The translations under genes were made by a program, and so were the position numbers. Shown here piece after piece: positions 15,645 to 24,564 of a stretch of DNA of 64,000 nt (position 1 is the stretch's first letter; the number at the start of each line of letters is the position of its first letter). The notes below the pieces were generated by a model. It was not told the DNA's origin. It saw only the letters and a program-made list of their open reading frames with translations, and made no database searches. The DNA comes from JAIEPW01 sp964471915 (GTDB lineage Bacteria; Acidobacteriota; Terriglobia; Bryobacterales; Bryobacteraceae): NCBI GenBank assembly GCA_964471915.1, contig CAYYID010000013.1, forward strand, positions 1-64,000, given 5' to 3'.

Positions 15645-18612
15645 ACTGGATCTGCCGCGGTCCGCCGATGCCGGTCGGCTGCGCATTGATCACGTTCACG
15701 ATCCGGCCGAACTGCGCCGCCTGCGAGATGTTGGTCTGCGGCAGTCCGTACTGGGCACGGTTGAAGAGGTTGAAGAACTCGCCGCGGAACTCGAGGTTGA
15801 AGCGCTCGGTGAGGCGGGTCTGCTTGCCCAAGGCGAAATCGACCTGCCACATGCCCGGGGCGTACGCGGCGTTGCGGCCCAGGTTCCCCCAGGTGCCGCG
15901 GGCGGGGACGCTGAAGGCCGCCAGGTTGAGCCAGGAGTCTACGGTCTGGTTGGCCGGGAAGAGCGGTTGACCGGCGACGTAATTGGGGCGCTGGGGCGGC
16001 GCGCCGGCGCCCGGCGTGGCAGCCACGCCATTCGGCAAGTCCGCGGCGGAGCGGTTTACGATGATGTTCACGGGCCGTCCGGTGCGCGCGGTCCACAGAC
16101 CCGACATTTCCCAGCCCGAGAGCATCACGCCGGCGAAGCCCTCCTTCGGACCATAGGCGCGGCCCTTGCCGAACGGCAACTGGTAGCTCCCGATCGAAGT
16201 GAAGTTGTGGCGCACATCCCAATCCGCGGGACCGCGGTCGCAGACCCGGCACTCGGAGATCATGAGCTGGCTGCCGTCGCCGGCGCCGGCGTTGTCGGAA
16301 AGGTTCTTCGACCACATGTACTGCGTCTGCCAGGTGAAGCCGCCCCTGCCTGCCCGCAACAGGGAGAGCTGCATGCCGTTGAAATTGCTGTTGCCGTAGT
16401 TCTGCTTCTCATCGATGTTGCTGAAGGTTGAAAGCGGCCGCGTGCCGGTGAGCGGGTTGATGGTGTTGACGAAGGTCCGGTTGAACTGGTGGTGCGCGTT
16501 GCTGCCGACGTAACCCGCCTGCGCGACGAACGCCGCAGGCAACTGCTGCTGGATGGTGAAGCTCCACTGCTGGCTATAGCCGTCCTGGCGGTCGCGCTGC
16601 AGGGAGCGCGGCGAGATGCCCTGGCTGCGAGCCTGGCTGGCGAAGCGGATGGCCGGGAACGACAGCGCCGGCTGCTCCCGCTGGCTGAGCGCCAGGTTCT
16701 CCGGGATCGAGTCGAGCGCGGCGTTCACGTCGTCGAGCTGGCCGGGGCCGAAGAACATCCCGTAGCCCATGCGGAACACGGTCTTGCCGCCGAGCCCCTG
16801 CGGGGCCCACGCCAACCCGACGCGGGGAGCGATGTTGTTGCGGTCCGGGAAGTACCACGGCGTACCGGGCGCGCAGAAGCCCTGGCAACGGAACAGGTCG
16901 AACACGCGGCCCGCCCCGTCCGTAGTGCTCGACACCGAGTAGTATTCGTAACGGGCGCCCAGATTCAGGGTGAGCGTGGGCAGGATCTTCCATTCGTCCT
17001 GCGCAAAGGCGAAGTAATAGGGACGCTGCACCTTCCGGCTCGGATTGTTGCCGGAGATCGAAATCGCGTTGGCGCGGTTCAGTACGAAATCCGGGCGGTT
17101 GGCGAACGCCGTGCTCGCCTGGCCGGTGTCGGAAAACACCAGATACACGGGCCGGATCTCGCCCCCGAACTTGAAGGCGTGGCGGCCGCGCGTCCACGCT
17201 ACGGTCTGAACCAAGGAGAACGTCGTGCCGGCTTCCACCTCGCGGCGGTTCACCTGCAGGCTCACGAACCCGGGGATCGCGACGCCTTCGGAGAACGTGC
17301 CGTTCGTGGTCCGGAACAGCACTGAACGGTTCAGGCCCAACTTGGTTTCGCTCAACACCCGCGGCGACCACACCCGCTGGTACTGAATCGTCGCGTTGCG
17401 CGTGCTGAAATCACTGGTTCGCGTCTCGAGCAGCGCATTGCGAATCTCATCGATCAGCCCGACGTTCACGTTGTAACGGACGAACATCGAGTTCTTGTCG
17501 TTGAAGCGGTGGTCGATCTTGAACAGGCCGCTGTTTTCCGTCCACGGCTGGGAGCCGACGGTGTTGATCTGGTCGATGCTCGCGTCGGCCGTGCGCGCCG
17601 TGCCGGGCCGGTAGGCGTCCACCACCGGACGCAGGTCCGGCGAGGCGGCCCGCACCTGATCCTTAAATGCGGCGCTCGGCACGAAACCGACGAAGGTCTG
17701 GCCCAGGCGCTGCTGCAGGCCCTCATAGTTGGCGAAGAAGAAGGTCTTGTTCCGGACGACCGGTCCGCCGATGTTCGCGCCGAACTGGTTCAGGCGGAAC
17801 GGCGGGCGCCCGGCGTCGATGGGACGGCGGGCATCCAGCTTGTCGTTGCGGAAAAACTCGAAGGCGCTGCCGTGGAACTCGTTGGTGCCGCTCTTCGAGA
17901 CCACGTTCACCTGCGCGCCGGCGCCGCCGCCCAGTTCCGCGGTGTAATTGCCGGAGCTGACCCGGAACTCGGCGATCGAATCGAGCGAGATCACCAGGCG
18001 GAGGTTCGCCTCCTGCCGGGGGTCCTTCACGCCAGTGGCGTCCACGCCGTCGAAGGTCCAGTTGTTCTCGTCGCGGCTGCGCCCGAAGAAACGGGTGGAG
18101 TTCTGGTTGCCTTCGCCAGTGTTTACCGCGCCGGGCGCCGTCACCAGGAAGCTGGACCAGTTCCGCCCGTTAATCGGGATGTTGGCGATGCCGCTGGCAT
18201 CGATCACCGAACCGATCTCCGCAGAGGATTTGTCGAGTTCCACCGCCTGCGCCGTCACCTCCACTGCCGTGGAGACATTGGCGACCGTCAGCGCGACGTT
18301 CACGGTCGCGCGCTGACCGACCACGAGGACGATGTTCTTGGCCGCGGCCGAAGCAAAACCTTCCTTTTCGAAGACCACGTCGAAACTGCCCACCGGAAGT
18401 CCCGGGAAGCTGTAGGAGCCGGAATCGCTGGTCACCGTTTCGCGAGTGAAGCCGGTGGAAGCCTGGGCAATCCGCACTTTGGCGGCGGGAACGACAGCGC
18501 CCGCCTGGTCGGTAACAGTGCCGGTAAGGGTGGCCCGGTCCGCCTGGGCGACCAGCAGAGTCGCGGCGGAGAGAGCAAGCACGAATCGAGTGTAAAAGCC
18601 GTGCGAGGACAT
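15622..18612 (-). CDS. Oar-like TonB-dependent receptor
   Basis: 996 residues. After a signal peptide (FVLALSAATLLVAQ), residues about 25-110 are a carboxypeptidase-regulatory-like beta-sandwich (ATLTGTVTDQAGAVVPAAKV, SYSFPGLPVGSFDVVFEKEG). A plug domain follows (IPINGRNWSSFLVTAPGA, DGVDATGVKDPRQEANLRLV, VNVVSKSGTNEFHGSAFEFF), then a long beta-barrel ending in an aromatic residue (IQFMLRLNF). These receptors take up large substrates with TonB energy; the ligand is unknown. A second complete copy is at 35.2-38.8 kb and the beginning of a third at 63.9 kb. It lacks a tonB/exbB partner nearby. Confidence 0.9.
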   Translation of the reverse strand: MSSHGFYTRFVLALSAATLLVAQADRATLTGTVTDQAGAVVPAAKVRIAQASTGFTRETVTSDSGSYSFPGLPVGSFDVVFEKEGFASAAAKNIVLVVGQRATVNVALTVANVSTAVEVTAQAVELDKSSAEIGSVIDASGIANIPINGRNWSSFLVTAPGAVNTGEGNQNSTRFFGRSRDENNWTFDGVDATGVKDPRQEANLRLVISLDSIAEFRVSSGNYTAELGGGAGAQVNVVSKSGTNEFHGSAFEFFRNDKLDARRPIDAGRPPFRLNQFGANIGGPVVRNKTFFFANYEGLQQRLGQTFVGFVPSAAFKDQVRAASPDLRPVVDAYRPGTARTADASIDQINTVGSQPWTENSGLFKIDHRFNDKNSMFVRYNVNVGLIDEIRNALLETRTSDFSTRNATIQYQRVWSPRVLSETKLGLNRSVLFRTTNGTFSEGVAIPGFVSLQVNRREVEAGTTFSLVQTVAWTRGRHAFKFGGEIRPVYLVFSDTGQASTAFANRPDFVLNRANAISISGNNPSRKVQRPYYFAFAQDEWKILPTLTLNLGARYEYYSVSSTTDGAGRVFDLFRCQGFCAPGTPWYFPDRNNIAPRVGLAWAPQGLGGKTVFRMGYGMFFGPGQLDDVNAALDSIPENLALSQREQPALSFPAIRFASQARSQGISPRSLQRDRQDGYSQQWSFTIQQQLPAAFVAQAGYVGSNAHHQFNRTFVNTINPLTGTRPLSTFSNIDEKQNYGNSNFNGMQLSLLRAGRGGFTWQTQYMWSKNLSDNAGAGDGSQLMISECRVCDRGPADWDVRHNFTSIGSYQLPFGKGRAYGPKEGFAGVMLSGWEMSGLWTARTGRPVNIIVNRSAADLPNGVAATPGAGAPPQRPNYVAGQPLFPANQTVDSWLNLAAFSVPARGTWGNLGRNAAYAPGMWQVDFALGKQTRLTERFNLEFRGEFFNLFNRAQYGLPQTNISQAAQFGRIVNVINAQPTGIGGPRQIQFMLRLNF

Positions 18613-18947
18613 TAAGAAAAAGCTAGCAAGCGAACATTACAACCTTGCGGCGGTTTCGTTACAAATCGATGGTTACGCCCGATTGCTGCCTGCAAGTAAT
18701 TGAATGTAGAGATGTTGTATCGAGTTGCCGGCAGGCGATTTCCGTATGGAGCGGGAAATCGACCCCGTCAGGTGGCGCGGAAATGGTTCTTCCGTCTGGC
18801 GCTACGGTACCGAGCTGCGGGAACCAGTAGGTGTACTTCCAGGAGTGCCGCACCCAAGGCCAAACCCGGGCCGAACGAGCTGACCGGGCCCAGGCATGAA
18901 ATCTGAGAAATACTCGTCTGTCCCAACGCCCCCCAACGCCCCCCCGA
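18613..18947. other. Receptor upstream region with G-rich tract
   Basis: No gene is supported here. At the receptor side, the minus strand has TGTAATGTT-like sequence about 30 bases before the start that could hold a -10 box. At the other end (18921-18946) the minus strand is G-rich: runs of seven, six and three G separated by cgtt, just downstream of the frameshifted PH-like gene. Short open frames on both strands show no family features. Confidence 0.4.
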
Positions 18948-19375
18948 TCACCCTTTTTTGATACGCGCGTGCTGTGCTACCCGGTGCAAGACGAGCCCTT
19001 CAATCGACTCATATGCCTCGAACCGCGCCAACACGGTAATGGATCTCCCGTCTTTCGAGGTTACGACAAGACGATCGGTCCCCGCTTGACTGAATCCACC
19101 TCGGCGAAGTTTATGGAAGTGACTCGCAGAGTGAAGTCGCGATGCTCAAGACGATCATCGAACACGGAAACACGTCGTCCGTAGATATCCAGTGCCATTC
19201 CCAACCAAGCGACGCCCAGCCCAGAAAGGATGAGTTGCGACGTCGCCTGAAGCGGCTGCGGATCTACGACCGTTGCTACGCCGAACAAGGATGGTCCCGC
19301 GACAAGAACGAGCCCCATCACAAGCTTGGTGTTTCGTCCGTAACCGGAGGTAAGTATCGGCTCGCACGACATCAT
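18948..19375 (-). pseudogene. PH-domain-like membrane protein, frameshifted
   Basis: Leftward from ATG 19375 the product has two hydrophobic helices (KLVMGLVLVAGPSLFGVA, LILSGLGVAWLGMAL) followed by a bacterial PH-like strand pattern (RRVSVFDDRLEHRDFTLRV, INFAEVDSVKRG). The frame then stops at 19061. In the next frame the same fold clearly continues (TDRLVVTSKDGRSITVLARF, EAYESIEGLVLHRVAQHA) to a TGA at 18948. A single missing G in the run GGGG (19080-19083, plus strand CCCC) would restore one frame of about 143 codons. It may be a real loss or a homopolymer error. Confidence 0.7.
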
Positions 19376-19420
19376 TGCCGCTGACCAGATCCTCGCTGCC
19401 GCCGGAGCTCTTCCTGCCAA

Positions 19421-19708
19421 ACGGATATCACCTCTCCGGCATCGTCCTGTTTGGCCGAACGGGCCGAACGGGACAACCTTCGCTTTTCCCGCGAAAGCAC
19501 TCCCCTTCGCCGGATTCTAAGCCAGAACCTCCCCGCTGAGCCCCCTTTCGAAGCTCACCGCCGCCGCTTCCGCTGAAACTTCTCCTCCAGCTCCGTCACG
19601 ACGATTTCCCCGCGTAAACGGAGATAACCATGTCCGTTCGAAACCCGCGCCTTGCACCCGGACGGGCGCCCGGCGCTGCGGCTTCGGACGCGGGGCCAGC
19701 GGGATCGT
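19421..19708. other. Interval without a supported gene
   Basis: The plus strand has the repeat ggccgaacggg twice in tandem (about 19451-19470). On the minus strand an open frame without ATG runs out of the FmdB region and ends ELEEKFQRKRRR at 19555. It looks protein-like (CKARVSNGHGYLRLRGEIVV) but has no start codon except a late GTG; it could be the end of a degraded gene following fmdB. Confidence 0.35.
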
Positions 19709-19945
19709 TCAGTTCCGCCCGCAAAGATCCGGGGTACGGCACATCCCGCCGCCGCACATCCCCATCTGGGGCGCCTGCGGCGCGGACTTCGGCGCGCCGT
19801 TGGCGTGCGCGGCGAACGTCGAAAACTCGGTCTTCAGGTGCTCCTGGCCGCCGCAGGTGGGACACGCGACGGTGTCGCCGGAACGGCGCAGCAGCTTCTC
19901 GAACTTCGATCCGCACTCTTCGCAGGTGTATTCGAAAATAGGCAT
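19709..19945 (-). CDS. FmdB-family zinc ribbon protein
   Basis: 78 residues. It begins MPIFEYTCEECGSKFEKL and continues VACPTCGGQEHL, the two CxxC knuckles of the FmdB/CxxC_CxxC_SSSS zinc ribbon. The tail is rich in Ala, Pro, Met and Cys (MGMCGGGMC), which may bind another metal. The family is named after a putative regulator of the formylmethanofuran dehydrogenase operon, but the role in most bacteria is unknown. The start lies just after dacB, which ends at 19951 on the same strand upstream, so the two may share a transcript. Confidence 0.88.
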   Translation of the reverse strand: MPIFEYTCEECGSKFEKLLRRSGDTVACPTCGGQEHLKTEFSTFAAHANGAPKSAPQAPQMGMCGGGMCRTPDLCGRN

Positions 19946-19950
19946 GTCGT

Positions 19951-21402
19951 TTACTCCGTCAACGCTACCGCCATCTTATCAATGAAGGCCCGCGCCTCGC
20001 CGTTGGCCACCGCGGTATTGTTCACCATGATGCAGAACGCGATGACGCCATGCCGGGGATTCTCGGCATAGCCGCCCAGCGCGTTGGCGCCGGTCAGGGT
20101 TCCGGTCTTGGCGCGCAGCAAGCCCGGCTTGAGCTTCGGGAACCGCCGCTCCAGGGTCCCGTCCTCACCTGCTACGGGGAGCGTCGCCAGCCAGAGGTCC
20201 CGGTGCGGCCCCTGGAACATGTGACCCAGCAGCCGGACCGTGTTCGCGGGCGTGGTGAGCGTCAGGCGCGACAGCCCGCTGCCGTCCTGGAAGCGGTAAT
20301 CCTCGGGCTTCACGCCCAGCTCGAGGAGCATGGCGCGCAGCTCTTCGAGGCCCGCCTGGCGGCTCCCCTCGCCGCGGCGCGCCAGACCGGTCTCGCGCAC
20401 CACCAGTTCGGCCTCCAGGTTCTGGCTCACCTTATTGATCACGGTGAGGATCTCGGCGAGCGGCGGCGACTCGCGCTGCGCCAGCAGGGCCGGCGGCAGG
20501 TCCGCGCGCGGCTGCCCTTCCTCGCGGTGCCGCGCCACCGGACGGCCGGCGATGGCGATGCCGCGGTCCGTCAGCGCCTGGTATAGCGCGTAGGCGGCGA
20601 ACTCCGCCGGATCGTCCACCGCGAGCGACTCCGTGCGCCCGGTGGAGCGCGCATGAATCACGCCGCGCAGCGTCGCCTGCCGTCCGCCCGCGGCGCGGTC
20701 TACGTGGATGCGCGTCTGCCCATTGGCGGTGGTGACTACGCGGTTGTCGATGACGAAGTACTCGAGCGGCGGATTCAGGCTCACGCGCGCGGGCTCCCCC
20801 GGCTCCCCGGGGGTGAGCGTCAGGTCGAAGGAATTGTCGTTCAGCGTCAGCGCGCTCACCGGCGCGCCGTACTCCCAGGTCTGGTCGTCGCCGGACCAGC
20901 CCGGCGGATAAGGATCCCAGACGTAGCGCGTGTCGTCGCCGACGACGTCGCCGTCGATGCGGCGGACGCCCTGGGCGGCGACCGCGTCCGCCAGTTGCGC
21001 GATCGCGGCCAGCGGGTCGCCGGGTTTGGCCTTGCGGTCGTAGGGGAGCACGCGGCCGGAAAGCGTGGGATCGCCGCCGCCCACCAGCACCAGATCCCCG
21101 GCCAGGCGCCCGTCCACGGGCGGCGCGGCGGCGCGGACCTCGGTGCGAAAGCGATACGCCGGCCCCAGCCGCGTCAACGCCAGCGACGTCGCGTAGAGTT
21201 TGGTGTTCGACGCGGGCACGAACCAGCGCTCGTCGTTCCAGCGGAACAGGACCTTGCCGGTGGCGGCCTCCACCGCGTACATCCCCCAGGAGGCGCGGGC
21301 GATCAGAGGATGTGCGTCGATGATCGACATCAGGCGCTGTTCGAGCGGCGGCGCGGCCGAGAGCGTGGCCGCCAGCAGGACCCCGAGGAGCGGACGGAAC
21401 AT
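19951..21402 (-). CDS. dacB: D-alanyl-D-alanine carboxypeptidase/endopeptidase (PBP4 type)
   Basis: 483 residues with signal peptide MFRPLLGVLLAATLSA. The three penicillin-binding motifs are visible: SxxK in FVPASNTKLYATS, SxN in VSQNLEAEL and KTG in LRAKTGTLTGANA. The long insert between the first two (GDLVLVGGGDPTLSG, WSGDDQTWEYGAPVSALTLNDN) is typical of class C low-mass PBPs. It trims or cleaves peptidoglycan cross-links in the periplasm. It is divergent from serA with 33 bases between the start codons. Upstream TATTCT lies 7 bases before the ATG. Confidence 0.93.
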   Translation of the reverse strand: MFRPLLGVLLAATLSAAPPLEQRLMSIIDAHPLIARASWGMYAVEAATGKVLFRWNDERWFVPASNTKLYATSLALTRLGPAYRFRTEVRAAAPPVDGRLAGDLVLVGGGDPTLSGRVLPYDRKAKPGDPLAAIAQLADAVAAQGVRRIDGDVVGDDTRYVWDPYPPGWSGDDQTWEYGAPVSALTLNDNSFDLTLTPGEPGEPARVSLNPPLEYFVIDNRVVTTANGQTRIHVDRAAGGRQATLRGVIHARSTGRTESLAVDDPAEFAAYALYQALTDRGIAIAGRPVARHREEGQPRADLPPALLAQRESPPLAEILTVINKVSQNLEAELVVRETGLARRGEGSRQAGLEELRAMLLELGVKPEDYRFQDGSGLSRLTLTTPANTVRLLGHMFQGPHRDLWLATLPVAGEDGTLERRFPKLKPGLLRAKTGTLTGANALGGYAENPRHGVIAFCIMVNNTAVANGEARAFIDKMAVALTE

Positions 21403-21435
21403 GTTCCCGAGAATAACGCATACTGGAAGTTCGGC

Positions 21436-22674
21436 ATGACGAAAAAGTCGCTCGACAAGAGCAGAATCAAGGTCGTGCTGCTCGAAGGGATCCACCACAG
21501 CGCCGTGGACTCCCTGCGCGCGGACGGCTACACCGATATCGACTACCATCCCAAGGCCCTGCCCGAGACGGAACTCCTCGCCGCGGTCAAGGACGCCTAC
21601 CTGCTGGGGATCCGCTCCAACACGCAACTGACCGCCCAGGTGTTCGCCGCGGCGCCCAAGCTGATCGCGGCCGGGTGTTTCTGCATCGGCACCAACCAGG
21701 TGGATCTGGAGGCGGCGCGGGCGCGCGGCATTCCGGTGTTCAACGCGCCGTTCTCCAACACGCGCAGCGTGGCGGAGCTGGTGCTGGCGGAGACCATTTT
21801 TCTGATGCGGGGCATCCTGGGGCGCAACGCGGCGGCCCACGCCGGCCAGTGGCAGAAGACCGCCACGGGCTCCTACGAGGTGCGCGGCAAGACGCTCGGC
21901 ATTATCGGCTACGGCCACATCGGGACGCAGGTGGGCGTGCTGGCGGAGTCGCTGGGCATGCAGGTGATCTTCCACGACATCGAGATGAAGCTGGCTCTCG
22001 GCAACGCGCGGCCCGCCGGGTCGCTGGACGCGCTGCTGGCAGTCGCCGACGTCGTGACGCTGCACGTGCCGGAGACGCCGCAGACCGCGAACCTGATCGG
22101 CGCGGCGCAAATCGCGAAGATGAAGCCCGGCGCGCGGCTGATCAACGCGGCGCGCGGCACGGTGGTGGATATCGACGCCCTGGATGCGGCGCTCGCCGAG
22201 GGGCGGCTTTCCGGAGCGGCCATCGACGTGTTCCCGGTGGAGCCGAAGTCCGCCCACGAGGAGTTCGTTTCGCCGCTGCGACGTTACGATTCGGTGCTCC
22301 TGACGCCGCACATCGGCGGCTCCACCGAAGAGGCCCAGGAGAACATCGGCGGCGAGGTGTCGGGCAAGCTGATCAAGTACTCGAACAACGGGTCCACGCT
22401 CAGCGCGGTGAATTTCCCGGAGGTTTCCCTGCCCGAGCATCCGGGCATGCACCGCGTGCTGCACATCCACGAGAACCACCCCGGGGTCCTGATGGCGCTG
22501 AACAAGATTTTCGCGGAGCAGGAGATCAACATCACGGCGCAGTACCTGCAGACTGATGCGAAGCTCGGCTACGTGGTGATCGACATCGACCCGGGGTGCG
22601 ACACCGAGGCGCTGGAGTTGAAGAAGCGGCTGGACTCAGTGCCCTTTACGATCCGGACCCGGGTCCTGTATTAG
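21436..22674 (+). CDS. serA: D-3-phosphoglycerate dehydrogenase
   Basis: 412 residues, the E. coli-type SerA length. It oxidises 3-phosphoglycerate with NAD+ in the first step of serine synthesis. The N-terminal substrate domain has GIRSNTQLTAQVF and NTRSVAELVLAE with the active-site Arg. The Rossmann motif is GIIGYGHIGTQVG. NAARGTVVDIDAL and TPHIGGSTEEAQENIG carry the acidic and histidine catalytic residues. The last 80 residues are an ACT domain (VLHIHENHPGVLMALNKIF), so serine feedback is likely. The ATG at 21436 follows GGAAG. Confidence 0.93.
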   Translation: MTKKSLDKSRIKVVLLEGIHHSAVDSLRADGYTDIDYHPKALPETELLAAVKDAYLLGIRSNTQLTAQVFAAAPKLIAAGCFCIGTNQVDLEAARARGIPVFNAPFSNTRSVAELVLAETIFLMRGILGRNAAAHAGQWQKTATGSYEVRGKTLGIIGYGHIGTQVGVLAESLGMQVIFHDIEMKLALGNARPAGSLDALLAVADVVTLHVPETPQTANLIGAAQIAKMKPGARLINAARGTVVDIDALDAALAEGRLSGAAIDVFPVEPKSAHEEFVSPLRRYDSVLLTPHIGGSTEEAQENIGGEVSGKLIKYSNNGSTLSAVNFPEVSLPEHPGMHRVLHIHENHPGVLMALNKIFAEQEINITAQYLQTDAKLGYVVIDIDPGCDTEALELKKRLDSVPFTIRTRVLY

Positions 22675-22709
22675 CGGGCACATCGGTGCGCCGGGGCCGG
22701 GAGGGACAA

Positions 22710-22728
22710 TAGTTGACTTTGTCAACTA
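22710..22728. promoter_or_regulatory. Perfect dyad operator (TAGTTGAC-TTT-GTCAACTA)
   Basis: Eight-base arms around three bases, an exact inverted repeat about 45 bases before the MFS start codon and just upstream of its -10 box. The half-site TTGAC/GTCAA is like operators of MarR-family repressors. No MarR gene is adjacent in this window, so the regulator is unknown. Confidence 0.6.
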
Positions 22729-22730
22729 AT

Positions 22731-22760
22731 TCGACCTGAGATTGACCCCGCCCTTATAAT
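22731..22760 (+). promoter_or_regulatory. Sigma-70-type promoter of the MFS gene
   Basis: A consensus TATAAT lies at 22755-22760 and a -35-like TCGACC at 22731-22736 with an 18-base spacer. The dyad at 22710-22728 touches the -35 region. GGAGG at 22763-22767 is the ribosome site for GTG 22773. Confidence 0.6.
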
Positions 22761-22772
22761 ACGGAGGTGTCC

Positions 22773-24011
22773 GTGCAGGCTCCGCCGATATCCCCCGCTC
22801 GGCCGGAAACCGCGTCGCTCCAGGCGACCGGGGCCCGCAAGGCCCTGTCCGGCTTCCTCTTATCGGGACTCCTGTTCGCCTTCCCGGGCGGCATCCTGCC
22901 GGCCTGGGGACACCACGTTACTTCTGAGTACCTGACCATCAGCTTGTACTTCGTCGCGCTGGCCGCGGGATCCATCGTTTCGGCGTTCCTCTCCCCCGTC
23001 TTGCTGCGCCGCCGCGGGACGGCGTTCACCCTGGCGGCCGGCTGCGCGGTGGCGGCGGCGGCCATGCTGCTGCTGGCGGCGTCGATTCCGCCCGCGCCGG
23101 CCTGGCAACGGATGCTGGGGCTCGCCGTGATTGCGCTCGGCGCGGACACGCTGCATACGGCGATCTTCCATTCCATCGCGCCGGTGTACCGGCACGACCC
23201 GGCGGCCACGGCGAACCTTACCGGCATGATGTTCGGCACCGGATGTTTCGCGCTCGCGCTGCTGCTGGCGGGCACCTTCTCCGTCTACACGGCGTCGAGC
23301 ATGCTGCTGTTGCTGGCCGTGATCCCGGCATTCGCCGCCGCCGGATTCGGGCGCACGCGGTTCGAGGAGACGGAGCTGCCGCCGCACCGGCCGGTCCGCG
23401 AGATCCTCCGCGAGATCCGCAACCCCGGGGCGGTGCTGCTGAGTTCGCTGGTGTTCTTCCAGATGGGCGCCGAGTGGTCGATCGCGGGCTGGCTGCCGCT
23501 GTTCCTGATCCAGCGGCTGGGGATCAGTCCCGGAGCCGCGCTCCTGATGCTGGCGCTGTACTGGTTCTCGCTGACGCTGGGCCGGATCGCCGTGCAGGCC
23601 ATTTTGCCGCGTGTCAGCCACGCCCGGCTGCTGTTTTCGAGCGTTCTCGCGGCGATGCTCGGCTGCGGGATCCTGATCGCCACCAACAACCGCTTCGGCG
23701 CGGCCACCGGTATCGTCATGGCCGGTGGGGCCTTCGCCGCCATTTACCCGCTGATCGCGGAGCGCATCGGGCACCGCTTCCCGAACTACCATCCGGGTTT
23801 CTATAACGACTCGGTTTCGCTGGCGCTGGCCTCGGGCCTGCTGGCGCCGGCGGCGCTCGGGCTGGTGGCGTGGCAGTGGGGCGTCCGGTACACGATGCTG
23901 GTGCCGATGTTCTCTTCGGTGGTGGTGTTCCTGCTGGTGGGGCTGATCTGGGTGGAGTCCCGCCTGGCCTCCGGAGCGGAGCAGAAGGTGGCGGACGGAT
24001 CCAGCCGTTAG
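22773..24011 (+). CDS. MFS transporter (FucP/sugar-type)
   Basis: About 412 residues with twelve hydrophobic segments (for example GFLLSGLLFAFPGGILPAWG, LYFVALAAGSIVSAF, GMMFGTGCFALALLLAG). The FucP-like layout with small residues in paired helices suggests symport of a sugar or small organic molecule. The GGAGG at 22763-22767 is spaced correctly for GTG 22773, whereas GTG 22767 overlaps it, so 22773 is chosen. Expression is probably controlled by the dyad operator upstream. The stop overlaps the convergent DinB gene by 4 bases. Confidence 0.85.
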   Translation: MQAPPISPARPETASLQATGARKALSGFLLSGLLFAFPGGILPAWGHHVTSEYLTISLYFVALAAGSIVSAFLSPVLLRRRGTAFTLAAGCAVAAAAMLLLAASIPPAPAWQRMLGLAVIALGADTLHTAIFHSIAPVYRHDPAATANLTGMMFGTGCFALALLLAGTFSVYTASSMLLLLAVIPAFAAAGFGRTRFEETELPPHRPVREILREIRNPGAVLLSSLVFFQMGAEWSIAGWLPLFLIQRLGISPGAALLMLALYWFSLTLGRIAVQAILPRVSHARLLFSSVLAAMLGCGILIATNNRFGAATGIVMAGGAFAAIYPLIAERIGHRFPNYHPGFYNDSVSLALASGLLAPAALGLVAWQWGVRYTMLVPMFSSVVVFLLVGLIWVESRLASGAEQKVADGSSR

Positions 24012-24469
24012 AGGAGCTTCTTCAGCAGCGCAATCTGGCCCGCATGGTAGAGATTGTGCTGCACCACGCCGTGGAGCAGGAAGTACACGGTGTACTTCCG
24101 CGACGGGACCTGCTGCATCAGCTCTTCATCGGTGAGGTCGTGGACATCCTCCACCAGCGCGCGGTGGACACTCTCGAGATGGCCGAGCGCCTGGTGCCAG
24201 GCCTGGTCGGAGACCGCGGCGGCGGGCGGGAAGTCCTGCGCCTCGGGCATGTCGCCGATCTCCTCGCCATCCAGGATGCGGCGCGCGGCGTCCTCCCAGG
24301 CGGCGACGTGGAGCACCAGTTCCCAGATGGAATGAGCGCCGGCGACCGGGTGGGCGGCGGCGGCCTTGGCGCTGACGCCTTCGAGCAGTTCGCGAAGCGC
24401 CGGCCCGTGCCAGGCGTGCCCTTCGTAGGAGCGCTTCAACTGGTCCGAGAGCCGCCGAACTTCGTCCAT
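24008..24469 (-). CDS. DinB-family four-helix protein
   Basis: 153 residues. It has the DinB metal-site histidines: HSIWELVLHVAAWEDAARR and HGVVQHNLYHAGQIALL. DinB/YfiT proteins are four-helix bundles with a three-histidine metal centre, often thiol-dependent transferases (for example with mycothiol or bacillithiol). The YpdA-like gene at 50.3 kb would fit bacillithiol use in this organism, which is inference. The start is supported by TATAAT 6 bases before the ATG on the minus strand. Confidence 0.85.
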   Translation of the reverse strand: MDEVRRLSDQLKRSYEGHAWHGPALRELLEGVSAKAAAAHPVAGAHSIWELVLHVAAWEDAARRILDGEEIGDMPEAQDFPPAAAVSDQAWHQALGHLESVHRALVEDVHDLTDEELMQQVPSRKYTVYFLLHGVVQHNLYHAGQIALLKKLL

Positions 24470-24475
24470 GGCGCG

Positions 24476-24481
24476 ATTATA
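24476..24481 (-). promoter_or_regulatory. TATAAT box, probably leaderless DinB start
   Basis: Consensus -10 TATAAT on the minus strand is followed by six bases (cgcgcc) and the ATG of the DinB gene. This spacing puts the transcription start at the start codon. Confidence 0.5.
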
Positions 24482-24564
24482 TCCGGCTCACGCGAGGGGT
24501 GGTGGATCGATTTTTTCCACCGGGGCAGTCGCGAGCCGCATCCGAGCGAGGCAGGAGAACCTCA

